A stretch of DNA of 55,968 nt from Marinomonas rhizomae. Its GTDB lineage: Bacteria > Pseudomonadota > Gammaproteobacteria > Pseudomonadales > Marinomonadaceae. The stretch lies in the NCBI RefSeq assembly GCF_003315485.1, contig NZ_QNSE01000018.1, positions 9,388 to 65,355 on the forward strand, given 5' to 3'. How positions within the stretch are numbered: the stretch's first letter is position 1; each line of letters opens with the position of its first letter. The notes beneath the pieces are model-generated. The model had not been told where the DNA came from, did no database searches, and saw only the letters and a list, made by a program, of their open reading frames with translations. A program made the position numbers and the translations under genes. Positions 43,048 to 51,789 of the stretch are shown piece by piece.

Positions 43048-44262
43048 TTAAGAGACGGAAACAGTGGATTTAGAACTGAGTAATAATAGGTTTTGCTGTG
43101 GCGCAAAGCTTCCATAAAGTGGCAACACTGCCGCTCCCAAAACACCTGCAGTTTGACCAGTTTGAGCTATCTGAATAGCTGGCAGAGGCAACATACTGTG
43201 TGAAGCTAAGACTTTTTCTATACAAGTAATTAACGCTGATAATACCGGCGGAGGCAAACGCCCTCCTATGAGAATAGCCTCGGGATCATATAAAGCAATA
43301 ACCGAGACTAAAGCCGGAACCACCTCAAACGCCACTTCACTTGCCCATTGAGCAATAAGCTTAGTGCATTCAGAGCCAAACCAAAGGTCATCGGTTGAAG
43401 GCCATGTCACTTGTTGATCAGCAAAGAATCGGCGTAACGAAGACAATGACAAAGCTTCAAGAATCCATTTGCCATGTTTGGCCGTTGCGGTAGGAATTAA
43501 ACCAAAACTACCTGCTTTTCCATGAGCACCAAAATAACACTCACCATTGGCGACAAAACTCCCACCACAAGCCGTACTAACAAAGAGATAAAAGAAGTCA
43601 CGCTGCGGCTCAGTCGATGGCAGCAACAATTCACTAATCGCCGCAGCCACTGCATCGTTTTCGCAAAAACATGGCACGCCAGTCAAATCCATCAACCAAA
43701 CCTCAAACGCATCAGATTGCCAATAAGCCAAAGCGGCTTTTAGACTATCTAAATCCGCTCTTTGGGCAGAATCAGTAACCAAGGTTTCTAACCAAGAATC
43801 CATATAATCAGGTCTTGCTAAGCCAATCCCTTGAACTTTACTCCAATCCGCTCCTAGTGTTGCTTTTACTTCTTCAATTAAGTCTTGCGCAATTTTCTTA
43901 GCTAAACTTTCCGTGGGGAACGACACCACTCGCTCTAACAGCAAAACACATTCACCACTGAAATCTAACAGAGCGGCACTGATATGATCGCGGTCGACAT
44001 TAATGCCTAAGCCATAAGCGCCTTTTTTGTTGATACTAAGTTTTATTGAAGGCTGGCCTCGACGCCCTTTAACCTTGCCATCAACTTGTAGCAATTGTCT
44101 TTCAAGCAAAGATGAGGTGATTACAGAAATCGTCTGAGCACTTAACCCTGTCTGCTCAGCAATCTTCACACGGGAAATTTCAGGATGTTGCCTAGCCAAA
44201 TGAAGGATGATGCGCTCATTGTAAATGCGACCTTGCTCAGAAGTACTACCTGACGATTTCAT
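43048..44262 (-). CDS. ROK-family transcriptional regulator with lost zinc motif
   Basis: 404 aa. An N-terminal winged helix (ISRVKIAEQTGLSAQTISVITSSLL) precedes a ROK sugar-kinase-like domain. The NENDA-type sequence (CFCENDAVAAAI) is present, but the usual zinc CxCGxxGC motif is missing (GGSFVANGECYFGAHGKAGSFG), and the His of ExGH is changed. It may therefore respond without zinc or to an unusual ligand. It is divergent from the AGE isomerase gene and is its likely repressor, by analogy with NagC/Mlc. Confidence 0.85.
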   Translation of the reverse strand: MKSSGSTSEQGRIYNERIILHLARQHPEISRVKIAEQTGLSAQTISVITSSLLERQLLQVDGKVKGRRGQPSIKLSINKKGAYGLGINVDRDHISAALLDFSGECVLLLERVVSFPTESLAKKIAQDLIEEVKATLGADWSKVQGIGLARPDYMDSWLETLVTDSAQRADLDSLKAALAYWQSDAFEVWLMDLTGVPCFCENDAVAAAISELLLPSTEPQRDFFYLFVSTACGGSFVANGECYFGAHGKAGSFGLIPTATAKHGKWILEALSLSSLRRFFADQQVTWPSTDDLWFGSECTKLIAQWASEVAFEVVPALVSVIALYDPEAILIGGRLPPPVLSALITCIEKVLASHSMLPLPAIQIAQTGQTAGVLGAAVLPLYGSFAPQQNLLLLSSKSTVSVS

Positions 44263-44361
44263 ACAACCCTTCTCTCATATTAAGCCTGTAAACTGGAAAT
44301 GATTTCTCAACCATTAGGTCCCGAACAACATACCATGCAAAGATTTTAACCAATCGCCAGC

Positions 44362-44386
44362 ATTTAATAAATCTAATTGATTTAAT
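44362..44386. promoter_or_regulatory. Candidate ROK operator before the AGE isomerase gene
   Basis: TAAATC-TAATT-GATTTA (44368-44384) is an inverted repeat, and ATTTAAT occurs at 44362-44368 and 44380-44386. AT-rich dyads of this type are common ROK targets. It lies between the two divergent starts. Confidence 0.45.
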
Positions 44387-44471
44387 TGCACAACTCATTA
44401 AGATGAGAAAACTGCACGACAAAAATAACAAGCTCGCATTATACAGCAGAGCCACAGCAAAGGACGAAACC

Positions 44472-45662
44472 ATGCCTTCTTTTCCAGAATTTACCTCTAG
44501 CGCTTTTTTAAAAGATCATATTCAAACAACCATGAATTTTTATCACCCAAATTGCATTGATCCAGCAGGTGGTTTTTTTCAATTCTTCAAAGATAATGGT
44601 GACATTTATGACACAGATACTCGCCACTTGGTCAGCAGTACGCGTTTTGTTTTTAATTACGCAAAAGCCTATCAAGCAGAAAGTAAAGCCGAGTATTTAG
44701 AGACAACACGTCACGGCTTACATTACTTGAGAAATCGTCATCGACGCGAAAATGGTGGTTATGTTTGGCTACTCAACCAAGATAAAAACCTTGATGAAAC
44801 CAACCATTGTTATGGCTTTGCTTTTGTTATGCTCGCTTATGCAACCGCTTATAAAGCCGGCGTAGAAGAAGCAAAACCATGGATTCAAGAAACCTTCGAC
44901 ACCATGGAAAAATATTTTTGGGATGCCGAGTTTGGTTTGTACAAAGACGAAATATCCAGTGACTGGCAAGATGTATCACCTTATCGCGGCCAAAACGCCA
45001 ATATGCACAGCTGCGAAGCACTGCTTGCTGCTTACGACGCCACACGCGAGCCTCATTATCTTGAGCGCGCTATATTACTCGCTAATAATATTTGCCTACG
45101 CCAAGCAGCCCTTGCTGGTGGTGAGATTTGGGAACATTACACAACTGACTGGCAAGTTGACTGGGATTACAACAAAGCAGACCCAAAACACTTATTCCGT
45201 CCTTGGGGATTTCAACCTGGGCACCAGACAGAATGGGCCAAACTGCTACTTTTGATCAACCAACGCTCACCTCTAGACTGGTTGGTTCCAACCGCGCAAA
45301 AACTGTTTAATTCAGCTTGGGAGAAATCCTGGGACGAAACAAACGGCGGCCTTTGTTATGGCTACGATCCAGAAGGTAATGTTTGCGACGGTGACAAATA
45401 TTTTTGGGTGCAAGCTGAATCCTTTGCTGCTGCAGCTATGTTAGCCATCACCACCAAAGAAGAACATTATTGGGATAAGTACCAACAACTTTGGCAATAC
45501 AGTTGGTCTCATATGATCGACCATCAATATGGCGCTTGGTTTAGAATTCTAACTCAGGATAATAAAGCCTTCGATGACTGTAAAAGCCCAGCGGGTAAAA
45601 CCGACTATCACACTATGGGCGCCTGTTATGAAGTCATAGAGCAACTCGCCCAAGCGTCTTAA
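44472..45662 (+). CDS. AGE-family sugar isomerase (probable D-mannose isomerase)
   Basis: 396 aa from ATG 44472 behind AAAGGA; an upstream ATG at 44403 lies in the control region and lacks a ribosome site. The (alpha/alpha)6 barrel pattern of AGE proteins is clear, with conserved NMHSCEALLAAYDA, FRPWGFQPGHQTEWAKLLL and DYHTMGACYEV blocks that carry the active His residues. The family includes N-acylglucosamine 2-epimerase, YihS and D-mannose isomerases such as one studied from Marinomonas mediterranea. The likely reaction is D-mannose to D-fructose; the exact substrate is inference. Confidence 0.85.
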   Translation: MPSFPEFTSSAFLKDHIQTTMNFYHPNCIDPAGGFFQFFKDNGDIYDTDTRHLVSSTRFVFNYAKAYQAESKAEYLETTRHGLHYLRNRHRRENGGYVWLLNQDKNLDETNHCYGFAFVMLAYATAYKAGVEEAKPWIQETFDTMEKYFWDAEFGLYKDEISSDWQDVSPYRGQNANMHSCEALLAAYDATREPHYLERAILLANNICLRQAALAGGEIWEHYTTDWQVDWDYNKADPKHLFRPWGFQPGHQTEWAKLLLLINQRSPLDWLVPTAQKLFNSAWEKSWDETNGGLCYGYDPEGNVCDGDKYFWVQAESFAAAAMLAITTKEEHYWDKYQQLWQYSWSHMIDHQYGAWFRILTQDNKAFDDCKSPAGKTDYHTMGACYEVIEQLAQAS

Positions 45663-45692
45663 GTGGCTACTGCCTAGCATTTCGACTGAATT

Positions 45693-45739
45693 GGGGCTGT
45701 AATTCTATTTATTGGCAAAATAGAGTATGATGCAGCCCC
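45693..45739. promoter_or_regulatory. Long hairpin between AGE and LysR genes
   Basis: GGGGCTG (45693-45699) pairs with CAGCCCC (45733-45739), and inside it TCTATTT (45704-45710) pairs with AAATAGA (45718-45724). No T-run follows. It may be a rho-independent-like terminator of the AGE gene or a leader structure, 30 bases before the LysR start. Confidence 0.5.
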
Positions 45740-45769
45740 TACGATTAGTGGACATAGGCCCCTTCCCTT

Positions 45770-46723
45770 ATGCAGTTAGACAAAATAGATCTTAACTTAC
45801 TTCGTTATCTGGACTCCTTACTAAGAGAACAAAATGTAACCCACGCCGCCAACCAGCTAGGCATTACACAACCAGCAATGAGCAACGGGTTAAGACGTTT
45901 AAGAGATCTATTTCATGACCCGCTATTAGTCAGAACCAGCGATGGCATGATGCCAACCGCTTTGGCAATTCAATTGCAGCCACGTGTGCAAAGTATCTTA
46001 CAGTCAGTTGATGAAGTTCTGCACTTAGGACAAAGCTTTGAAGCGGAATCCAGCTCTCGCGTGTTTCGCATTATGGCGAGTGATTATGCTGAAGCCACAC
46101 TGATTCCACCCTTAATGAAAAAACTTCAAGCCGAAGCACCAAACGTTATACTTGATGTAATGAATCCAAGCGATGTGAGCTTCCACGATGTTGAAAAAGG
46201 CAAAGTTGATTTGGTTATCAACCGCTTCGATGTCTTACCACAGTCCTTTCACCAAAAATCCGTTTGGGTTGATCATTTCTCTTGTTTAGTTCCAGCTGAT
46301 TCAGAGATCGCAAAAAACTTTTCCCTAGAAACCTACCTCGCTTCTCCACACGTTTGGGTAAGCAAAACAGGGTTTGGCGTCGGTGTTGGCATTCAACCAG
46401 AAGAAGTGCAAAAACTGGGCTGGGTAGATGGCTCACTAGCGGACCTAGGCTTCAAACGTAATATTCGTTTATTTACTCGTAACTACAATGTCGCCATGCG
46501 CGCTACAGAACAACTTGGCCTAATTGCGACCTTGCCGTCGTTGGCAACTCGCTTAATGAAAGAAAACACCAGTGTCGTTGTTTTACCGCCACCGTTTGAC
46601 ATTCCACCAGTGGAATTGAAAATGCTATGGAGCCCATTACTACAGCACGATCCAGGACATATTTGGCTACGCTCTACCATCGCGGGATGCGCTCGTACTA
46701 TTGCCGAAAACAATAACCTGTAA
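45770..46723 (+). CDS. LysR-family transcriptional regulator
   Basis: 317 aa. The N-terminal winged HTH is at about 6-65 (LNLLRYLDSLLREQNVTHAANQLGITQPAMSNGLRRLRDLFHDPLLVRT), followed by a periplasmic-binding-like effector domain. The DLNLLRxLDxLL start places it in the NodD/PcpR/YbeF-like group. The target genes are not adjacent in the usual divergent arrangement, so its regulon is unknown. Same strand as the AGE gene but with a hairpin between. Confidence 0.88.
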   Translation: MQLDKIDLNLLRYLDSLLREQNVTHAANQLGITQPAMSNGLRRLRDLFHDPLLVRTSDGMMPTALAIQLQPRVQSILQSVDEVLHLGQSFEAESSSRVFRIMASDYAEATLIPPLMKKLQAEAPNVILDVMNPSDVSFHDVEKGKVDLVINRFDVLPQSFHQKSVWVDHFSCLVPADSEIAKNFSLETYLASPHVWVSKTGFGVGVGIQPEEVQKLGWVDGSLADLGFKRNIRLFTRNYNVAMRATEQLGLIATLPSLATRLMKENTSVVVLPPPFDIPPVELKMLWSPLLQHDPGHIWLRSTIAGCARTIAENNNL

Positions 46724-46761
46724 GGCTACCACTTTCATCAGGCAATACAGAACGACTTATA

Positions 46762-46788
46762 AAAAAACGAGCACATGGCTCGTTTTTT
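46762..46788. terminator. Bidirectional terminator between LysR and carbonic anhydrase genes
   Basis: AAAAAACGAGC (46762-46772), loop ACATG, GCTCGTTTTTT (46778-46788). Perfect 11-base arms with T-runs on both strands. Confidence 0.92.
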
Positions 46789-46836
46789 ATTGCGTTAAGA
46801 AAACTCTCGATGACTCTACGTCATCCACTTAGCTTC

Positions 46837-47469
46837 TTACATCTTGTTCATTTGCTCAAGAGACTCTTGCGCATTCGACACAGTGCGTTTCAGATCGGTG
46901 ATATGACCATCTTCAATGCTGTAACACCAACCATGAACATGCAGCTCTTGGCCCATTTTCCAAGCATTTTGAACGATACTACTCTGACAAACGTTCGCAA
47001 CCTGTTCAACCACATTCAACTCACACATACGATCAAAACGAGTGTGTTCATCTTCTATCGCATCTATTTCATCTTTATGTAAACGATAAACATCTTTAAT
47101 ATGCCGTAGCCAGTTGTCTATCATGCCATGCTCTTCTGTCCCCATTGCCGCCTTAATACCGCCACAACCATAATGACCAACCACCATAATATGCTTCACT
47201 TTCAACACATCTACAGCGAATTGAATGACAGATAAACAGTTTAAATCTGTATGCACAACAACATTGGCGATATTACGGTGAACAAATACTTCACCCGGCA
47301 ATAAATCAACAATTTGGTTAGCAGGAACCCGGCTATCGGCACAACCGATCCAAAGATATTCAGGTTGCTGCTGCTTGGATAGAGTCGAAAAAAACTCAGG
47401 ATCTTCAGCGGTAACCTTGGCAGCCCACTCTCTGTTCTTATTAAAAAGGTCATCTAAATGGCTAGACAT
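46837..47469 (-). CDS. can: Beta-carbonic anhydrase
   Basis: 210 aa. Zinc ligands Cys43 (IGCADSRVPANQ), His99 and Cys102 (GHYGCGGI), with the Asp45/Arg47 dyad, are all present. It interconverts CO2 and bicarbonate in the cytosol and supplies bicarbonate for carboxylases. It matches E. coli Can in length and in the start HLDDLFNKNREWAA. Its start overlaps the end of rlmA by 8 bases, so the two are transcribed together. Confidence 0.95.
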   Translation of the reverse strand: MSSHLDDLFNKNREWAAKVTAEDPEFFSTLSKQQQPEYLWIGCADSRVPANQIVDLLPGEVFVHRNIANVVVHTDLNCLSVIQFAVDVLKVKHIMVVGHYGCGGIKAAMGTEEHGMIDNWLRHIKDVYRLHKDEIDAIEDEHTRFDRMCELNVVEQVANVCQSSIVQNAWKMGQELHVHGWCYSIEDGHITDLKRTVSNAQESLEQMNKM

Positions 47470-48319
47470 GATTCACTTCCTTAGTTTTTTTTCGGTACCA
47501 GCGAAGCTTAATGTCCGCAGTGAGGATGATGGAATCGAGCTGCTTTACCGCTTCCCGACCTTCGTATGACGCCTTATGAATATGAGGCGTCATACTCAAT
47601 AACTCTTGAATTTTTTCTTGCGTATTTAGGGTGAAAGTAAAGGTTTCCGCTTGTTCCAAAACCAATTCAAAATCCGCTATCCCCTCAGAAAAAGTCTGCT
47701 TGTAATCGTGAATCGATGGATAAAGTATTTCACGTAACTCAATAAGATGATTTGGACCGGACTCTACCAACAACATCAAACCATCTTCGCTAAGCACTCG
47801 AGCGAACTCCTTAAAAATAGGAAATCCAAATAGGCACAAAACCGCATCATAGCGTTCATTTGGCGCAGGCAAGCTAGCATTACTCCCCACCAACCAACTG
47901 ACCGTTTTATCTCGTTTACTGGCCGCGACAATCGCCCATTTTGAGATATCTAGCCCCGTTCGTTCAGCATCGATGCCCTGTTGACTCATAGCATGGCCAA
48001 TTTCGCTGAGATAATAACCTTCGCCACAACCAGCATCGAGAATCCGAACACCACTGACTAAATGGTCTTTTGGCCAAGAAGATAAAATCGCGCTAACAAT
48101 AGGAAAATAGTGATGTTGATTTAAGAATGCTTGCCGTGCGACAACCATCTCTTTACTGTCACCAGGGTCTTTAGAACGTTTATTTTGTACAGGAAGAAGA
48201 TTAACGTAGCCCGTTTTGGCTAAGTCATAGGTGTGTCCATGTTCACACGTTAAGACTCGTTCATGACGAATGAGTAGTGCAGAATCTATTGGACAAGAAA
48301 GGTTTTCGAGCGTCGACAC
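47462..48319 (-). CDS. rlmA: 23S rRNA (guanine-745-N1)-methyltransferase RlmA, altered zinc knuckle
   Basis: 285 aa. Residues 37-60 (GYVNLLPVQNKRSKDPGDS) are the RlmA signature, and the SAM motif is ILDAGCGEGYYLSEIG near 95-110. It methylates G745 of 23S rRNA in helix 35. The N-terminal zinc knuckle should be C-x2-C...C-x3-H; here it reads C9-x2-D12...C25-x3-H29, so one Cys is replaced by Asp. Either zinc is held differently or lost. It is the first gene of the pair with carbonic anhydrase. Confidence 0.9.
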   Translation of the reverse strand: MSTLENLSCPIDSALLIRHERVLTCEHGHTYDLAKTGYVNLLPVQNKRSKDPGDSKEMVVARQAFLNQHHYFPIVSAILSSWPKDHLVSGVRILDAGCGEGYYLSEIGHAMSQQGIDAERTGLDISKWAIVAASKRDKTVSWLVGSNASLPAPNERYDAVLCLFGFPIFKEFARVLSEDGLMLLVESGPNHLIELREILYPSIHDYKQTFSEGIADFELVLEQAETFTFTLNTQEKIQELLSMTPHIHKASYEGREAVKQLDSIILTADIKLRWYRKKTKEVNHV

Positions 48320-48445
48320 AGTGTACCCTAGTTTATTAATTGGCGCTTGAGCAAGGAGAATATCCTATTAGCCGCAAGCAGAACATCAAAACATCCAAAG
48401 CCACAAAGCTTTCTTATTTCAGTACTTCATTTGAAAGCCTAACCG

Positions 48446-50425
48446 CTAGATTGTTAGGTTATGATTTTTTAAATAACTAACGAAATCGTCACTGGATAAA
48501 GGTTTGGAAAATAAATAACCTTGTACTTCTTGGCACTCATACCCATTTAGAGTGTCAACTTGTGACCGCTCCTCCACGCCTTCCGCAATCACTTTTAAAT
48601 TCAGCCCATTCGCCATAGCAATAGTCGCTTTCACGATGGCATCATTATCACACCCTTGCCCCAAATCTTGGATAAAAGAGCGATCTATTTTTAGCGTTTG
48701 AATCGGGAATTTTTTCAAATATGCGAGCGATGAATAACCCGTACCAAAATCATCAATAGACAAAGTCAGCCCCAATTTACGAAAGCTATGTAGCTTTTCA
48801 ATCGATTGCTGAGCATCCGCCATCAACATACTTTCTGTTAGCTCAAGCTCAAGATACTGAGGATCAACACCCGTTTCTTCCAGTGCTATTTGCACCATAT
48901 CAACCAAATCAGCCTGCATAAATTGACGACTAGATAAATTAACGGACAGTTTGATAGGAGCCAAACCAGCTTCACGCCATTCTTGTAACTGACGACAAGC
49001 CCTTCGAATCACCCATTTACCCAAAGGAAGAATCAAACCGCTCTCTTCTGCCAGAGGAATAAATTGATCTGGACTGATCATACCCAATTCAGGATGAATC
49101 CAGCGAATCAGGGCTTCTGCGCCGACAATAGTTTCATCTGGAAGTCGAATTTTTGGTTGGTAGTGAAGAATGAATTGTTCTTCTTCTATCGCTTTTCGTA
49201 AACCACCGCCCAGCGTAAGGTGCGCATTGATATTATCAGCCATGTGATATTCATAAACACAATACATATTGTGGCCAGTTGATTTGGCTCGATACATAGC
49301 AGCATCTGCATTTTTAAGTAAATTGTCGATGTCGTCAGCATGCTGAGGATAGCTTGCAATACCAATACTCGCAGTAATCATCATTTCCATTTTGGCGACA
49401 GGGTAAGTATTACTCGCATTCTGCATAATACTTTCGGCAATACTTTCTAGTTCTTCCACTGCCTTAGTATTTTCTAACACCACCACAAATTCATCGCCAC
49501 CTAAACGATACAGGCAAGCACCAGATGGAATGCTGTCTTTTATGCGTTCTGCAACTCGCTGAATAAGCTCATCACCAACCCGGTGACCAAAATTATCATT
49601 GATCACTTTGAAGCCGTCTAAGTCTAAATACAAAAGTCCAAATTGACGATTTCGCTTACGCGCGTTCACCAAAGCACTTTCTAATTGTTGATAGAGCAAA
49701 TTTCTATTCGGTAAATGAGTTAGACCATCGTAATTATTAAGCCGATACAACGCGACTTCGTGGTCTCTTTCTTCTTGAATATCATGGGTTAACAAATAAA
49801 CAACATTGGTCGTCGGCTGATAGGACACTTCAATTTTATGCCAACGAACGCCATTTTTTGTTGAGAGCATTATCTCTTGAGACAAACATTCCCGTTCAGC
49901 TAAACGCCGAATAAAACTATTGGCGGCACCAGATACTGCAAATAAATCACGCACATGCTTAATATCACCAAAATGTTCAACAAAACACTTACTGGCTTCT
50001 ACATACACGCCGCTCTGTTCAAAAACAGCGAAAGACAAAGTGGTGAACTGTGACAGAAGACCTGAACTAAGGTTTTCTAACGAAATGCGAGAGGGGGGAA
50101 CAGGGTGCGCCTCGACCGACAACCCCTTGCGCGCACCGCCTAAAGAAATAACTGATCCATGGACATTAAACTGAGCGCCATTTTTCGCGACGAATGGCCA
50201 TTTAAACGGCAAAGCATCACCGATTTCCAGAGCCTCTAAGTACAAAGACAAGCGATCTTTTAGCTCAGACCCGATCACTCGTTGGCCAGATTTAATGTCA
50301 CTCAAAGAGTCCTCTAATAAAGCCTCTGCCGCTTCATTACACCACGGCACACTTGATTGCTCTATATCTATAATCCAAGCAGCTAATGGCATTTTACGAT
50401 GCAGTAATTTTGATAAATCGGTCAT
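48446..50425 (-). CDS. GGDEF-EAL c-di-GMP signalling protein with PAS-like sensors
   Basis: 659 aa. Residues about 1-220 are PAS-like sensor segments. The GGDEF domain has an intact GGDEF at 309-313, with no RxxD inhibition site directly before it. The EAL domain is complete: GAEALIRW, NLSSRQF, ELTESMLM, DDFGTGYSSLAYLKKFPI and AEGVE. Both synthesis and breakdown of c-di-GMP are possible; many such hybrids act mainly as phosphodiesterases. No membrane segments. c-di-GMP also controls LapA-type adhesin release through LapD in relatives, but any link to the adhesin at the left end is only inference. Confidence 0.93.
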   Translation of the reverse strand: MTDLSKLLHRKMPLAAWIIDIEQSSVPWCNEAAEALLEDSLSDIKSGQRVIGSELKDRLSLYLEALEIGDALPFKWPFVAKNGAQFNVHGSVISLGGARKGLSVEAHPVPPSRISLENLSSGLLSQFTTLSFAVFEQSGVYVEASKCFVEHFGDIKHVRDLFAVSGAANSFIRRLAERECLSQEIMLSTKNGVRWHKIEVSYQPTTNVVYLLTHDIQEERDHEVALYRLNNYDGLTHLPNRNLLYQQLESALVNARKRNRQFGLLYLDLDGFKVINDNFGHRVGDELIQRVAERIKDSIPSGACLYRLGGDEFVVVLENTKAVEELESIAESIMQNASNTYPVAKMEMMITASIGIASYPQHADDIDNLLKNADAAMYRAKSTGHNMYCVYEYHMADNINAHLTLGGGLRKAIEEEQFILHYQPKIRLPDETIVGAEALIRWIHPELGMISPDQFIPLAEESGLILPLGKWVIRRACRQLQEWREAGLAPIKLSVNLSSRQFMQADLVDMVQIALEETGVDPQYLELELTESMLMADAQQSIEKLHSFRKLGLTLSIDDFGTGYSSLAYLKKFPIQTLKIDRSFIQDLGQGCDNDAIVKATIAMANGLNLKVIAEGVEERSQVDTLNGYECQEVQGYLFSKPLSSDDFVSYLKNHNLTI

Positions 50426-50486
50426 TTCTTTTAGGGACTACTAAAATACAGTTTATACATTTTGGTGATAAGCTCTATCGAACCTA

Positions 50487-51350
50487 TCACCATGAATCTG
50501 GCACAACAAACACAAATCTATGCATTTGATCTATTTCATAAAGAATCGACTTAAGAAGCATATGTCGAGGACGATCATCAAGTAGGAAATCGCCTACAAG
50601 ATTGTAGGCAGATTGCAGAGAATTGAAAGAAAAATTATCACTTATATTCGGTACAGACAGCCAATGAGGCTTTTGTAAGATTAAAAAACCTTCGAACCAA
50701 GGCGTAAGTAAATGCATGTTAGATATACGAATCCAAGCGCCACACTCAGTACCCCTAAGCCAATCACGAATGTCCTCTGCATTATTCAAAGCAGAATATA
50801 AACGGCCAAACACCAATAAATTAGAAATCGGCTGGCGTCCTTTAGCAACGTCATTAATCGCAGACAATCCTTCTTCTGTTTGTAATATCTGCAACTGATG
50901 CTCTCTGGCTCTCGTGACCTTTTTCAATAAGCTGTCACTCTTATTTGGCCCAATCCAATCATGCGGAAAAAGATCCGGCCTTTCTAGATAAAACTTAATC
51001 GCAATTTCAAATTGATGAAGCTTTCCATCAGGCGTTTCCACCAACATGTCGACTTCACCCAAGGTTTTCTCTTCACTTTCAATTTGAAAATGTTCCAAGT
51101 GTATTTTTAAATGCGACAAATGCTCTATTGCGAATGAAAACAGCGTCTCAAAGTAACTGCCAAGAAAATGCGATTTACAAGCATTCACTGCCGTAACGAG
51201 AGACCCTGGTTCACGATCTAACAACAACAAACGTTCATTTACATCTGCCACCCAATAAGGCTGAAGATCAAAATCACACTCGATGTAATGCCCTTCCACC
51301 AGCCAAGCAAGGTCTTTGACTAATGAATGATGAAGCAAGCTGGATATCAC
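50487..51350 (-). CDS. DUF1853 family protein
   Basis: 287 aa. The family pattern SSLLHHSLVKDLAWLVEGHYIE at the start and LGEVDMLVETPDGKLHQFEIAIKFYL in the middle is clear. The acidic-Asp/Glu-x-Lys layout (E-V-D ... E-I-A-I-K) recalls PD-(D/E)xK nuclease folds, but activity is unproven. It overlaps the upstream YqcC gene by 4 bases. Function unknown. Confidence 0.85.
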   Translation of the reverse strand: MISSLLHHSLVKDLAWLVEGHYIECDFDLQPYWVADVNERLLLLDREPGSLVTAVNACKSHFLGSYFETLFSFAIEHLSHLKIHLEHFQIESEEKTLGEVDMLVETPDGKLHQFEIAIKFYLERPDLFPHDWIGPNKSDSLLKKVTRAREHQLQILQTEEGLSAINDVAKGRQPISNLLVFGRLYSALNNAEDIRDWLRGTECGAWIRISNMHLLTPWFEGFLILQKPHWLSVPNISDNFSFNSLQSAYNLVGDFLLDDRPRHMLLKSILYEIDQMHRFVFVVPDSW

Positions 51351-51688
51351 AAACTACCACTTAAATGCTGATCAATCCTATTTAAACAGGTGACAATCTG
51401 ATGAACGTTGGCCTGCGGTTTATCAGCAAACGCTTCTTCCGCCATTGGCGAAATATGGCAGCGCACAGGCAAATCACTCCCCGCTGCCAACATAGCCTTA
51501 AAACGCTCAATCATCACAAAGCGCAACCATTGCTCGAATCTCATCGTATCAACACAAAAAGGCTCAGAGCTTTGCAACGCTTCTTGAGAAGGTATTTCAC
51601 ATTCCCAAACATCGCAATCTTGCATGGCCATTTGCAAATCCATCAACAAATCGGCCAACACATGATGGGCAGAAAAGGCTTTTTTCAA
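51347..51688 (-). CDS. YqcC family protein
   Basis: 113 aa, helical. The FCVDTMRFEQWLRFVMIERF stretch is the YqcC-family signature; E. coli yqcC lies next to truC and its role is not known. Here it is upstream of and overlaps DUF1853. Cytosolic, no catalytic motif seen. Confidence 0.85.
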   Translation of the reverse strand: MKKAFSAHHVLADLLMDLQMAMQDCDVWECEIPSQEALQSSEPFCVDTMRFEQWLRFVMIERFKAMLAAGSDLPVRCHISPMAEEAFADKPQANVHQIVTCLNRIDQHLSGSL

Positions 51689-51789
51689 CCTGATTTCTCC
51701 TTTGAAAAACGGTAAGATAACGTATCTTTATTCAAACAGAAAGTCGCACACCAACGTGTTCTTTCGGCAACATGAGCCAATACATTATC

